Assembly: GCA_019638395.1 (NCBI GenBank)
Contig: JAHBTX010000005.1
Location: forward strand, 372,001 to 436,000
Direction: 5' to 3'
Source: Cyclobacteriaceae bacterium
GTDB lineage: Bacteria > Bacteroidota > Bacteroidia > Cytophagales > Cyclobacteriaceae
DNA length: 64,000 nucleotides
Numbering within the stretch: position 1 is the stretch's first letter; each line of letters starts with the position of its first letter. The translations under genes were made by a program, and so were the position numbers. The notes below the pieces were generated by a model. It worked only from the letters and a program-made list of their open reading frames with translations. It searched no databases and was not told the origin of the DNA. Positions 43,854-52,577 of this stretch are shown here, in pieces.

Positions 43854-44588
43854 ATGCGTTTTTTTACTTTACTCTTAGTACTGGTTGCAGCCGGATGCTC
43901 ACCCCTTTACATTCCTACCACCCGCAATGTACCTTTGTTTCGCGAACAGGGCGAGTTCCAGGCTTCCGTTATTGCTTCTACGGGTGCCGAAGTTCAAACG
44001 GCCCTGGCCGTTACCGACAATATTGCCGTGATGGTTAACGGTTCGTGGCTGCGTCAAAAAATTTCTGAACCCGATAGTTATACCCGCTCGCACACTTTCG
44101 TGGAAGGTGGTATTGGTTATTATAAAGCCAACCGCAGATCGCGTGTAGAAATTTTTGCCGGCTATGGGTTGGGCAAAGGCACGAGCTACGCACAATATTA
44201 TTTTTTTTCGCAGCGATTTGGACAAAAAGACCTGGTTGCCAGCGGCAGTTACAGCCGCATTTTCATTCAACCTTCCTTTGGCCAAAATAACCGCAGGTTT
44301 AATCTTGCCTTTACCCCACGTATTTCAATGGTTGATTTTTCTGAGTTCTCATCGAATGATAACAATCCGGCATTAACAACTGAAACGGTGAAGCTCAACG
44401 AAAAACCACGGCTCTTCATTGAACCGGCTTTAACCGGTAAGTTTCCATTGGTCGGAAACCTCCAAGGTATGTTTCAATTGGGGTTGAATGTGAAAGCTTC
44501 TGCCGATCTTTATTTTGATTATGTACCGGTACAGTTTGCGCTGGGCATTCAGTTGAATACAGGCAGTTTGCGAACGAGAGTGTATTAA
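43854..44588 (+). CDS. lipoprotein with outer-membrane beta-barrel-like repeats (244 aa)
   Basis: Signal MRFFTLLLVLVAAGC gives a lipid Cys at residue 15. The mature protein has alternating hydrophobic and polar strands (VEGGIGYYKANRRSRVEIF, IFIQPSFGQNNRRFNLAF, FALGIQLNTGSLRTRVY) that look like a small outer-membrane barrel or a lipocalin-like sheet. No family name can be given. The stop codon (44586-44588) touches the A-run of the terminator for the opposite strand. It is divergent from the nitroreductase gene. Confidence 0.7.
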   Translation: MRFFTLLLVLVAAGCSPLYIPTTRNVPLFREQGEFQASVIASTGAEVQTALAVTDNIAVMVNGSWLRQKISEPDSYTRSHTFVEGGIGYYKANRRSRVEIFAGYGLGKGTSYAQYYFFSQRFGQKDLVASGSYSRIFIQPSFGQNNRRFNLAFTPRISMVDFSEFSSNDNNPALTTETVKLNEKPRLFIEPALTGKFPLVGNLQGMFQLGLNVKASADLYFDYVPVQFALGIQLNTGSLRTRVY

Positions 44589-44615
44589 AAAAGGCCTGGT
44601 CCCCCGACCAGGCCT
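44587..44615 (-). terminator. strong terminator for a minus-strand transcript
   Basis: The 10-bp perfect stem AGGCCTGGTC / GACCAGGCCT (loop CCCC) is followed on the minus strand by TTTTTT. On the plus strand no T-run follows. It therefore ends transcription coming from coaX or from a separate RNA in 44616-44766. Confidence 0.85.
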
Positions 44616-44766
44616 AACCTAAACCCAACCCCTCAATCATACATTTATATAATCATGAGACGACTGGGGTTCCTATACAACAAAGTAACGGCCCTGTCGT
44701 CTGCGTTGTTTTAGTAATACTGGGGAGTGGACAAATAGTTACAGGAGTGGAAACCGTTCGCACAAA
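44616..44766 (-). other. unexplained 151-bp region between coaX and its terminator; candidate RNA
   Basis: The distance from the coaX stop to the terminator is unusually long. On the minus strand GGAACCCC and GGGGTT (in GAGGGGTTGGGTTT) can pair around an AT-rich ATG-ATTATATAAATGTATG loop, so the region may hold a structured small RNA or a 3' UTR. On the plus strand, a 19-codon frame (44655-44714, MRRLGFLYNKVTALSSALF) preceded by CCTAAACCCAACCCCTC is also present. I cannot decide which, if either, is real. Confidence 0.35.
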
Positions 44767-45534
44767 TTATGCGCTAACATGCTCGCCAATCAGTCGCAAG
44801 CCATCTAATGTTAAGTGTGGTTCTATGGAGTAAAAGTACTTTGTTAATGGAGTAATTATAGAAGATAAACCTCCGGTTGCGATAACAATACTGGGAACAT
44901 TCAATTCCGTTTGAATTTTTGCTACCATATTTTTAACCAAGCCTTCATACCCGATTAATACTCCAGATTGAATTGCAGTGATGGTATTTTTTCCAAGCGA
45001 AGACGCGGGCATTTCAAGCGGAACATCGAACAACTTGGCAGTGTTTTGCGATAAGGCACGAATAGCCGTTTTTAAACCGGGAGCAATTGACACCCCTAAT
45101 ATTTCGCCAGTGGCTGATACTGTAGTGAAGGTAAGTGCAGTACCAAAATCAACTACGATGCAGGTTTGTTTGTATTTAAAATAAGCGGCTGCAGCATTGG
45201 CTACCAGGTCCGATCCAATTTCGAACGGGTTAAGAATTTGCATGGGCAACGAAGCATACACCTTTGGTCCCAGTATTACCGGTTCTTTCTCAAACAACGA
45301 GCGCGATACGTTCTTCATCTTATCGTTCATGGCGGGAACCACGCTACTCAACACAATTGTTTTTACCTGATCCACTGCGTTGCCCGATTCAAAAAAGTAA
45401 TCGCGAATCTTTACACCGTAATACAACTCAGGCAAATCAGGGCGGGACGAGATTCGCCACACATGTTTCCAGGCGTTGTCTTTCCACAAGCCAACCGTTA
45501 TATCGCTATTACCTATATCTAAAGCTAAAAGCAT
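44767..45534 (-). CDS. coaX: type III pantothenate kinase (255 aa)
   Basis: CoaX phosphorylates pantothenate, the first step of coenzyme A synthesis. ASKHA-fold motifs: LALDIGNSDITVGLWKD (phosphate 1), CIVVDFGTALTFTTVSATGE (phosphate 2/catalytic Asp), LGVSIAPGLKTAIRALSQNT and AIQSGVLIGYEGLVKNMV, then IATGGLSSIIT. It requires K+ and cannot be replaced by CoaA, which has a different fold. The frame reaches ATG 45552, but I prefer ATG 45534 (MLLALDIGN), the usual start. Confidence 0.95.
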   Translation of the reverse strand: MLLALDIGNSDITVGLWKDNAWKHVWRISSRPDLPELYYGVKIRDYFFESGNAVDQVKTIVLSSVVPAMNDKMKNVSRSLFEKEPVILGPKVYASLPMQILNPFEIGSDLVANAAAAYFKYKQTCIVVDFGTALTFTTVSATGEILGVSIAPGLKTAIRALSQNTAKLFDVPLEMPASSLGKNTITAIQSGVLIGYEGLVKNMVAKIQTELNVPSIVIATGGLSSIITPLTKYFYSIEPHLTLDGLRLIGEHVSA

Positions 45535-45637
45535 GTTGCAACTACCATTCAATCATCAAAACAATAAACACTGCACTTTACAAGAGAAATACCAAGAGCA
45601 CGTAAGTTCAGGAAAGTTAAACATCAAACACCCCAGC

Positions 45638-47065
45638 CTACTTAAAGTGTTTCAGTTTAATTATCTCTTCTGGTTTTAGAAATCGCCACTCGCCCCGGTT
45701 AAGTTCCTTTTTATCTAATCCGGCATATACCACACGGTCCAGTTTCTCAACAACGTAGCCCAACGATTCAAAAATTCTACGAACAATTCTGTTCCAGCCA
45801 ATGTGCAACTCTATTCCAACAGTTTGATTATCGCCATCAACTATAGCCAAATCATCTACAATAGCGCGGCCTTCTTCCAAATAAACACCGGCCTTTATTT
45901 TCTCAAAATCTGTTTTGGTGATGGGCTTATCCAATTCTACCCTGTAAATTTTTTTCACGTTATACGAAGGGTGTGTAAGTTTATCAGCCAGGTCGCCATC
46001 GTTAGTGAGCAGCAATAATCCAGTTGTATTTCTATCCAGTCTGCCTACCGGGTAAATCCGTTCGGGCCCGGCATTGGCTACCAAACTCATTACTGTTTTT
46101 CGCTCTTGCGGATCGTCTGTTGTGGTAATAAAACCTTTTGGCTTATTCAATAAAATATAAACTGGTTTTTCTGCTTTTAGCTTTTTTCCTTCATAGCGAA
46201 CATCATCGGTGCGTTTCACTTTGTGGCCCATTTCGGTAATCACTTCACCATTAACGGTAACCAATCCCATCTTAATCAGTTCGTCTGCCTCGCGTCTGCT
46301 ACCCACACCGCTGTTAGCCATAAATTTATTCAGGCGTATCAGGTCGCTGTCTGTTTGGGGTTTTTCTTCCGAAGCGCGCTCTCGTTTGGTTGATTTTATA
46401 TCGCGCTTTTTATCGAATGGCTTCCGCTTGTAGGGTAACCCAAAATCAGCACTTCTTTTAAATGGCTTGTCTCCCTCTTCGCGGGTCTTTTTATCAAATG
46501 ATTTTTTCGGAAAGCGAGCCGGCCCGGTTGATCGAGAGTCAAAACGACCGGTACGTTTTTCAAAAGCAGGTTTGTTTTTTTGGTCTGAATCGTCAAAACT
46601 TTTTTTGCCAAACCGATTGTCTTTTGGTTTATCAAAACCTTCGCGGTTAAACGATGCACTTCGCTTTTTGAACTCCGGTTTATCACCCCGTTCGGAATTG
46701 TTAAAACTTCTTTTTCCGAATCGATCGCCTCGTGGTTTATCAAAGTCTCGGTTCTTTTTTCCAAATCCTGATGGAGATTTTGAAAAACCTCCGGCATTCT
46801 TTCGTTCAAACCTGGGCTTATCATCAGAGCCAAACGGTTTTCGCTTGAAGCTCTTACTTTCATCAGAATCAAATCGTTTGGTGAATGTGGGTTTTTCAGT
46901 CTTGTTATAACGCGAAGTGCGTTCCGTGCCGCTCCTTTTACTGAATGACGATCGGTTATCGCCACGGTTTTCCGGCTTTTCTTTTTTACGGGTGTGAAAT
47001 GATTTTTCAGCATCCGAACGTTTTCCAAACGATGTTTTGCCGGTTGTTTTTCTAGGACGTGCCAT
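45638..47065 (-). CDS. rluB: rRNA pseudouridine synthase, RluB/RsuA family, with long basic N-terminus (475 aa)
   Basis: Residues about 1-240 are low-complexity (repeats of KRSxxxFDKPK, RFGKKSF, FKRS), rich in Lys, Arg, Phe and Ser, a feature of Bacteroidota members that probably binds RNA or forms condensates. The S4 domain is at about 243-295 (LNKFMANSGVGSRREADELI), followed by the pseudouridine synthase domain: VYILLNKPKGFITTTDD and YPVGRLDRNTTGLLLLTNDG with the catalytic Asp. It isomerises a uridine of 23S rRNA (as E. coli RluB at U2605). A hairpin precedes the start. Confidence 0.9.
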   Translation of the reverse strand: MARPRKTTGKTSFGKRSDAEKSFHTRKKEKPENRGDNRSSFSKRSGTERTSRYNKTEKPTFTKRFDSDESKSFKRKPFGSDDKPRFERKNAGGFSKSPSGFGKKNRDFDKPRGDRFGKRSFNNSERGDKPEFKKRSASFNREGFDKPKDNRFGKKSFDDSDQKNKPAFEKRTGRFDSRSTGPARFPKKSFDKKTREEGDKPFKRSADFGLPYKRKPFDKKRDIKSTKRERASEEKPQTDSDLIRLNKFMANSGVGSRREADELIKMGLVTVNGEVITEMGHKVKRTDDVRYEGKKLKAEKPVYILLNKPKGFITTTDDPQERKTVMSLVANAGPERIYPVGRLDRNTTGLLLLTNDGDLADKLTHPSYNVKKIYRVELDKPITKTDFEKIKAGVYLEEGRAIVDDLAIVDGDNQTVGIELHIGWNRIVRRIFESLGYVVEKLDRVVYAGLDKKELNRGEWRFLKPEEIIKLKHFK

Positions 47066-47082
47066 ATTTCAATGCGTTAAGG

Positions 47083-47106
47083 AGTCATGGAAATTTGGCC
47101 ATGACT
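47083..47106 (-). promoter_or_regulatory. hairpin in the rluB leader
   Basis: AGTCATGG / CCATGACT, a perfect 8-bp dyad with an 8-base loop, 18 bases before the rluB ATG. It could be an operator or a leader stem; no T-run follows. Confidence 0.35.
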
Positions 47107-47179
47107 AAAGTTTAGTTAAATGTAGAAAAACCGGATTGTTATTCCGCTATTGGTTAAAACACGCTCCGTAGCAAAATGC

Positions 47180-47746
47180 TTATTGATTGTCTGGGCTTTC
47201 GCCAATGGTATTTACCTCGCTGGTAAAGTCCTTAGGTGTGGGCAGTTCGTTTATGTCATTAATGCCAAAGTACTCCATAAACTTAGGGCTTGTTCCGTAA
47301 AGTATAGGCCGGCCAATTGTTTCGGCTTTTCCCTGTATTTCGATCAGGCCTTTATCTAATAATTTTTGCACGGCATAATCGCAGTTTACACCCCTGATGT
47401 TTTCCACATCGGTTTTAGAAATGGGTTGTTTGTACGCAATAATGGATAGTGTTTCCATAGCCGAGGTTGACAATCTTTTTTTAGACTGTTGTTTTAACAT
47501 AATACCAATACTGGATTGATACGCAGGCTTGGTTAAAAACTGATAGCCACCTCCGGCTTTGTAGAGTTGAAACGAATATTCTTCGCCTTGAAATTTTTCT
47601 TCTATGCGGGTAAGCGCACCCAGTATGTCTTCTTCAGGCACATCGGCATTAAACATTTCTGAAAGGCAGGCTTTAATATCGGCCACCTTTGCCGGTGTTG
47701 GCGAACAAAAAATTAATGCTTCGATGTGGTTCTGTAGGAAGTCCAT
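47180..47746 (-). CDS. scpB: SMC-Scp complex subunit ScpB (188 aa)
   Basis: ScpB pairs with ScpA and SMC in chromosome condensation and segregation. It is a double winged-helix protein: MDFLQNHIEALIFCSPTPAK at the start, LSTSAMETLSIIAYKQPISK, TDVENIRGVNCDYAVQKLLD and IEIQGKAETIGRPILYGTSP are diagnostic. The frame extends to 47803, but those codons (LSIVTCQLSIFT) are translated dispersed repeat DNA, so the start is ATG 47746. scpA and smc are not in this window. Confidence 0.95.
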   Translation of the reverse strand: MDFLQNHIEALIFCSPTPAKVADIKACLSEMFNADVPEEDILGALTRIEEKFQGEEYSFQLYKAGGGYQFLTKPAYQSSIGIMLKQQSKKRLSTSAMETLSIIAYKQPISKTDVENIRGVNCDYAVQKLLDKGLIEIQGKAETIGRPILYGTSPKFMEYFGINDINELPTPKDFTSEVNTIGESPDNQ

Positions 47747-47775
47747 AATTGTAAAAATTGACAGTTGACAAGTTA

Positions 47776-47806
47776 CAATTGACAACAGCAGGTGTCTTGT
47801 CAATTG
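47776..47806. repeat. dyad repeat upstream of scpB
   Basis: CAATTGACAA (47776-47785) and TTGTCAATTG (47797-47806) form a perfect 10-bp hairpin with an 11-base loop. Neighbouring copies of TTGACAGTTGACAAGTTACA resemble intergenic tandem repeats common in Bacteroidota. It lies in the 89-base gap between the DksA-like gene and scpB. Confidence 0.6.
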
Positions 47807-47835
47807 CTCCTGATAGTTTCGGGATTGTCTATTGA

Positions 47836-48567
47836 TTAATCTTGTTTCATCATTTTAGCTTCGATAGATTGCGTGGTGTGCGGCACAGCAATCAATCGTT
47901 CTTTGGGAATCAATTTTCCGGTAACAGAGCATATACCGTAGGTGCGATTTTTTATCCGAACTAAGGCGTTTTCCAAATTCGTGATATACTTGAGTTGGCG
48001 TGCGGCCAACTGGCTCAGGTTTTCCTTCTCTGCGGTTTCGGCTCCATCTTCCAATACTTTGGTATTGCCACCCGAAGTAGAATCGGTGCCGGCATCGTTA
48101 TTTCTATTCAACGTCTCTTTTAAAATACGAAACTCTTCGCGGGCCTTATCCAACTTGCCATTTATCAACGTTTCAAATTCTTTCAACTCATCATCGCTGT
48201 AGCGGGTTTTATCTTCGTTAACCACAATTGCCTTGGCTGGCTTGTGGGCTATTGGGCGCTGGTTTATGATGGGAAAAATATTGAGTTGCGAGGGTGATAG
48301 TTTAACCGGGGGGGCAATTGGCCGCGGTTCTTTTTTTGGTGCCGGTTCCGAAGCCTTTTTAAGTACAGGCTTCGCTTCTTTTTTAACAACTTTTTTAGGT
48401 GCTGCCTTTGGGGCAGCTTTTTTAGCAACTATTTTCTTAGGAGCTACTTTTTTTGCAGGCGCTTTTTTAGCTGCCTTGGGCTTAGCAGCCGGTTTAGCCT
48501 TTGCGGCTGGTTTAGCTTTGGTGGCTTTTTTAGCAGGCTTGGCTGGTTTTTTCTTTGATTTGGCCAT
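47836..48567 (-). CDS. DksA/TraR-like protein with histone H1-like basic tail (243 aa)
   Basis: Residues about 1-95 are a Lys/Ala/Pro tail of AKPAAK, KKAPAKK and PKAAP repeats, like the C-terminal tails of histone H1 or Hc1. Residues about 130-243 are the DksA domain: a coiled coil (SDDELKEFETLINGKLDKAR..., LKETLNRN) and a zinc-finger region GICSVTGKLIPKERLIAVPH. In classical DksA this region has four Cys; here only the first Cys remains, so zinc binding is probably lost. DksA works with ppGpp on RNA polymerase; the tail may bind DNA. I start at ATG 48567 (MAKSKKKPAK); upstream codons to 48651 have no support. Confidence 0.85.
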   Translation of the reverse strand: MAKSKKKPAKPAKKATKAKPAAKAKPAAKPKAAKKAPAKKVAPKKIVAKKAAPKAAPKKVVKKEAKPVLKKASEPAPKKEPRPIAPPVKLSPSQLNIFPIINQRPIAHKPAKAIVVNEDKTRYSDDELKEFETLINGKLDKAREEFRILKETLNRNNDAGTDSTSGGNTKVLEDGAETAEKENLSQLAARQLKYITNLENALVRIKNRTYGICSVTGKLIPKERLIAVPHTTQSIEAKMMKQD

Positions 48568-48737
48568 AAAACAGTTCCTTGTTAAAGGGTTTTGAAAAAG
48601 ATGGGCAAAAATACGGCTATGGCTTGAAACAAAAAATTTCATGCCCACCAAAGCTGAATGGCTGTACTTACTTTTAGAAGATTATTTCGAGAATATCTCC
48701 CGGTTGGCAGTCTAAGCTCGCAGCAAATGGTTTTACG

Positions 48738-49868
48738 TTATTCTATAAAATCAAGATAATTCTCCTTATTAATTACCTGGTAGGTTGCGTGCGGATAACT
48801 TTTGGTAAAAAATAATGGAGGTTTTGATTTTCGATTGCCCCATTTAAATTCAAATCCTTTTACTTTTCCGTCTGCAACCTCTATCAAATCAATCTCTTGC
48901 TGATCGTAGGTACGCCAGAAGTATGGAACGCTGAAGTTTTGGGAATAAGCGTTGAACTTAATTCGCTCTGCCATCAGGTAATTTTCCCACAGTACCCCAA
49001 CATCATTTCTTACCTCGAGGGAAGCAAAGTTGTTAATAAGTGCATTGCGAATACCATTGTCTGTAAAGTACCACTTGGAGGATTTTACTATTTCTTTTCG
49101 AAGGTTAGAACTAAAGGCACCTATTCTGTAAATGATAAATACCTTACACAGCAAATCCAGATACTTTGAAACCGTATCTTTACTAAGCACCAGTTGATTA
49201 GCCAGTTCTTGTAATGATACTTCCTGCCCCACTTGATGAGCAATTAGCTGCAACAGTTGCAATAGTTTGTGCGAATTTCGGATGCTCTCGTAAATAAGAA
49301 TGTCTTTTAATAAATACGAAGACGTTAATTCCTGTAAGTATTGCCTTCGATCAGCATCTGTTTGTAGGGTTATAACTTCCGGGTAGCTACCATAAATCAG
49401 TCGATCTTCAAGGTTTCGAATAGTCTCTACAGGTGATTGCACAGGAGTTAGTTCGCCTTGCCAAACGGGGTACAAATGATATGTAATTTGCCTACCGGTT
49501 AACGGCTCTCCAACACGATTGGATAGCTCGAACGAAGATGATCCGGTGGCCAGGATTGTTAACTGTTTAAAATGATCGATTAATATTTTAAGGATCTTAC
49601 CAATATTTGGTATTTCCTGAGCTTCGTCTATAAATAAAAGGTTGGCACCATCGAGAATTCGTGTATAAGTTTGAATATTCTGCGAACTCAGTAATTGGTG
49701 GGTCTCTGGAAGGTCGCCATTTAACCGTAGCACCTTACCTTCATAGGATGATTCCAGTTGGTCTAATAAAAATGTTTTACCAACTCTGCGTGCGCCTACC
49801 AGCACCAAAACTTTATTTCTACCCAGTTGGGACTTTAAAGAACCTTGTAAAACGCGCTCAATTTTCAT
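48738..49868 (-). CDS. AAA ATPase with DUF4143 domain (376 aa)
   Basis: An ATPase of the STAND-like/ORC-type group with DUF4143: Walker A GARRVGKT at residues 25-32, Walker B LLFIDEAQEIP at about 76-86, sensor ILATGSSSFELS, then a wHTH-like segment (VSLQELANQLVLSKDTVSKY) and a C-terminal nuclease-like DUF4143 part (FSVPYFWRTYDQQEIDLIEV, VKGFEFKWGNRKSKPP). Such proteins are common but unexplained, often mobile. The promoter region has two 24-bp direct repeats with a dyad, one covering the start codon, suggesting autorepression. The gene is AT-rich compared with its neighbours. Confidence 0.8.
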   Translation of the reverse strand: MKIERVLQGSLKSQLGRNKVLVLVGARRVGKTFLLDQLESSYEGKVLRLNGDLPETHQLLSSQNIQTYTRILDGANLLFIDEAQEIPNIGKILKILIDHFKQLTILATGSSSFELSNRVGEPLTGRQITYHLYPVWQGELTPVQSPVETIRNLEDRLIYGSYPEVITLQTDADRRQYLQELTSSYLLKDILIYESIRNSHKLLQLLQLIAHQVGQEVSLQELANQLVLSKDTVSKYLDLLCKVFIIYRIGAFSSNLRKEIVKSSKWYFTDNGIRNALINNFASLEVRNDVGVLWENYLMAERIKFNAYSQNFSVPYFWRTYDQQEIDLIEVADGKVKGFEFKWGNRKSKPPLFFTKSYPHATYQVINKENYLDFIE

Positions 49869-49921
49869 TAATTCAGCTAATTTATTAGCTAAAATAACAT
49901 TAATTCAGCTAATTTATTAGC
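49866..49921 (-). promoter_or_regulatory. paired operator-like direct repeats at the DUF4143 ATPase start
   Basis: Two identical 24-bp copies (49866-49889 and 49898-49921), 32 bases apart (three helical turns), each containing the palindrome GCTAATTTATTAGC. The first covers the ATG at 49866-49868. A dimeric repressor, perhaps the ATPase itself via its wHTH segment, could bind side by side. Confidence 0.6.
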
Positions 49922-49934
49922 CCAATTAACGTTT

Positions 49935-52526
49935 TTACTTTGCAATTACAACTCGTTTCCGAAAAGTCTTTACCTGGCCATCTAACTGAAATACTTCAAA
50001 CCAGACAAAATAATAACCCATTCGGGCGGGCGTGCCATCATCGCGGTTGCCATCCCAACGGATAAAACCCTCGTGCCCCAATGTTTCATTATTGGCAAGT
50101 TCCAATATTATCCGTCCTTGCTGGTCGGCAATTTTAATATTAGCTACCCAACCGGCTTGTTCAAAGCTATAATGAATGCGGGTAAAATCCTGGCCAGGCC
50201 GGTTGGGTGAAAATATTTCAGGGTCAACGCTTACCTGGTTTCCATCAAGATTAAAATCGGGTTTTGAATTTGAATTTGCATAACCCGGTGTAGCAAAACC
50301 CGATGCACTGCTTGCGGATTTCCAGTTGTTTCGGTCTGTGGTTACAACCGAAGTGGCTATACGCTCAAGCGATACCCCTTCTTTATCTTTTAGAATGGGT
50401 GTATGGAAATCTGCCGAATAAATCAAGTAATCCATATTTGTACCCGTGTCCGATACCAGGGCTATGGAGCCTGTATCATCATTCATCGATGGAATAGTTG
50501 CTACCAGAAAGTTGGCTTCCATCGCTAAGGGATATTGATTTTTTAAAATGCTGCCATTCGATGTAATCACAACATAAGCAGCAGGTGGAAGCACATAATC
50601 TACCGATGTAATTAGCCGGGCATTGATTAAGCTGTTATTTACAAAATTAGCTAACGACCAGTTTTTAAGGTTAATGTATTTAGCTGAAGCATTTACCAAC
50701 TCCACAAAATCAACTCCGCCCGGTCGTGGGTTAAAAAGAATTTCGTTTAAGAGTACATCGCCCTGCACGGCTGCTTGTGGTAGCGCAAAAATCTTTTGAC
50801 TATGTGCAGCTTGAATTTCATTGCCGGCACAATCGCGTAAGCCGGTAATGCTAACCGTGTAAAGTTGTTGAGGCTGCAGGGTAGCTGCTAAGGTAAGTTT
50901 AACCTGTCGTAATGAAGTTGATGCAAACATTGCTGATGTAATTGGCACACCCGGCACGATGGCAAAAGGCTGTGAAGTAATGGGGGTTTCTAATTTTTCA
51001 TCGAATGTCAGCAGCAATTCCGAATCGGTTATAACAGCAACGGCCAGTAAGCGCGGTCCGGTTAAATCTGGTTTGTTGGTGTTTACAGAATTAACCGCAC
51101 CAGGTGTTCCGCCAGTAGAAGCTTCGCTTGCGGTCCAATTGTTTTCTTCGCCACATGTATTGTTAAGATCAATCAACTCCAGTGTCCAACCTCCGGCCTG
51201 TTTATCTTCATCGTTATACCAACTCAGATTAAAGTTTACGGAATCAATAAGCAGGTTATTGGGCGCCCGAAGCATTAAAGCCTCGCCAGCATTGTTAAGG
51301 GTTGGAAAATTGGCTACGCCTAACACAGACCCAGCCGAAGTATAAAGCGTAGCATTTGCATTACTGGTTAAGATCAGATACTGCCCGGGTAAAATAATTC
51401 GTGCTGGTAAGGTTGCTATTGAACTGCCATCGGTAAACCGCCAACCAGCAAGATCAACCGGACCTTGGCTTCGGTTGTACAGTTCTATAAACTCGGCATC
51501 GGGTAAGCCTACCTGTGGTGTTGGGTCAGCAAAAATTTCGGTAAGTATGATGTCTTTGGCGGTAACAGGTGCAAATAAATAATAGGTAAAGGGCAACGTG
51601 TTTTCTGTCATAACATTGCCGGAACGATCCATCACATTCAGCACCGTTAGCGATGTTGTAACAGCGTTTTGAAAATTCTGCGCAAACGTAAGCAAAACTG
51701 TTTTTTCATCAGGTAGTAATAATGCACTTGTTGGATTTCCCAAGCCATTGGAAGCAGCGTAATGGTTTATTGCTTGCGCAGATGTTAACTCCAATGCTTC
51801 ATTAAAAACCACTTGAAGTTGATTTTGAGAAACTACTGATATTTGTTGCAATACCGGGGGCTCCGTATCATAAATAATATCACCCGCGTATATGTCGTCA
51901 AAGAAATGGCGATTGAAAAAACTGGCCGTAGATTGCTGTATCCTGATACCAAAAAACTGAGAAGTTGAATGTGAATTATCGGTAACTGTACCTTCAGTAA
52001 AGTAAGCGGTTCCGCCAGTGGCATCGCGTTGCAGTGTCCACAGATTATCGGCATCGCGAATTACCTTAATGCGCAACGTGTTGCTGGAAGAGTTGGTTAC
52101 CCCATCTGCACCATTAACCAGCATGGTGGTTACGCCATTCACTATTTTGTACAAACTCACCTCATCGGGTGTGCCACCAATACGCACAAAGTAGCCATTG
52201 AGTGTTGTGCTGAGTAAATTGGATTGATCTACCATCAAAAACACATCTGCATAGTTGGCACTTGATGTGTTGAATTGCAGGTTAATCCAAAACTCCCATT
52301 GGGCTTGGGTGGCTTTGGCCGATGGTGTTGTGATGTAAAAAGAAGTATTGGTAACAGCAACATTCGATCGCAGCCTGCCATCATCCACTACCCAGCCATC
52401 AGATGGATTTAAAGTCCACACCGGGTTGCTTGTAAAATCTCCATCCGAAAAATTATCGGTTACCTGAGCCGAACAAACGCTCGCAATGAAAAATACCTGC
52501 GTTATTATAACGTTCATTTTTTTCAT
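49935..52526 (-). CDS. exported lamin-tail-domain protein (863 aa)
   Basis: Signal peptide (about 1-20, VFFIASVCSAQ), a lectin/LamG-like N-terminal domain (about 20-215), Ig-like SbsA domains (DTEPPVLQQISVVSQNQLQV), a first lamin-tail domain (about 325-425: KDIILTEIFADPTPQVGLPD and AEFIELYNRSQGPVDLAGWR), a second (about 590-690: VLLNEILFNPRPGGVDFVEL), and a C-terminal FlgD-Ig-like domain (IKIADQQGRIILELA, MGYYFVWFEVFQLDGQVKTF). It is probably a surface or secreted protein; the C-terminal domain may act as a type IX sorting signal, though it does not fit the short Por type. Substrate is unknown. Confidence 0.85.
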   Translation of the reverse strand: MKKMNVIITQVFFIASVCSAQVTDNFSDGDFTSNPVWTLNPSDGWVVDDGRLRSNVAVTNTSFYITTPSAKATQAQWEFWINLQFNTSSANYADVFLMVDQSNLLSTTLNGYFVRIGGTPDEVSLYKIVNGVTTMLVNGADGVTNSSSNTLRIKVIRDADNLWTLQRDATGGTAYFTEGTVTDNSHSTSQFFGIRIQQSTASFFNRHFFDDIYAGDIIYDTEPPVLQQISVVSQNQLQVVFNEALELTSAQAINHYAASNGLGNPTSALLLPDEKTVLLTFAQNFQNAVTTSLTVLNVMDRSGNVMTENTLPFTYYLFAPVTAKDIILTEIFADPTPQVGLPDAEFIELYNRSQGPVDLAGWRFTDGSSIATLPARIILPGQYLILTSNANATLYTSAGSVLGVANFPTLNNAGEALMLRAPNNLLIDSVNFNLSWYNDEDKQAGGWTLELIDLNNTCGEENNWTASEASTGGTPGAVNSVNTNKPDLTGPRLLAVAVITDSELLLTFDEKLETPITSQPFAIVPGVPITSAMFASTSLRQVKLTLAATLQPQQLYTVSITGLRDCAGNEIQAAHSQKIFALPQAAVQGDVLLNEILFNPRPGGVDFVELVNASAKYINLKNWSLANFVNNSLINARLITSVDYVLPPAAYVVITSNGSILKNQYPLAMEANFLVATIPSMNDDTGSIALVSDTGTNMDYLIYSADFHTPILKDKEGVSLERIATSVVTTDRNNWKSASSASGFATPGYANSNSKPDFNLDGNQVSVDPEIFSPNRPGQDFTRIHYSFEQAGWVANIKIADQQGRIILELANNETLGHEGFIRWDGNRDDGTPARMGYYFVWFEVFQLDGQVKTFRKRVVIAK

Positions 52527-52577
52527 GGCATGATTGCAAAGCAGTATGTTTGCAACTCTTTTAAAAATAACAAAAAA

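Noticed and set aside
46396-47028. 210-residue frame overlapping rluB
   Set aside because: It is a shifted reading of the low-complexity rluB N-terminus, with no domain.
47747-47803. N-terminal extension of ScpB
   Set aside because: The codons come from TTGACA-type spacer repeats; the family starts at MDFLQNHIEAL.
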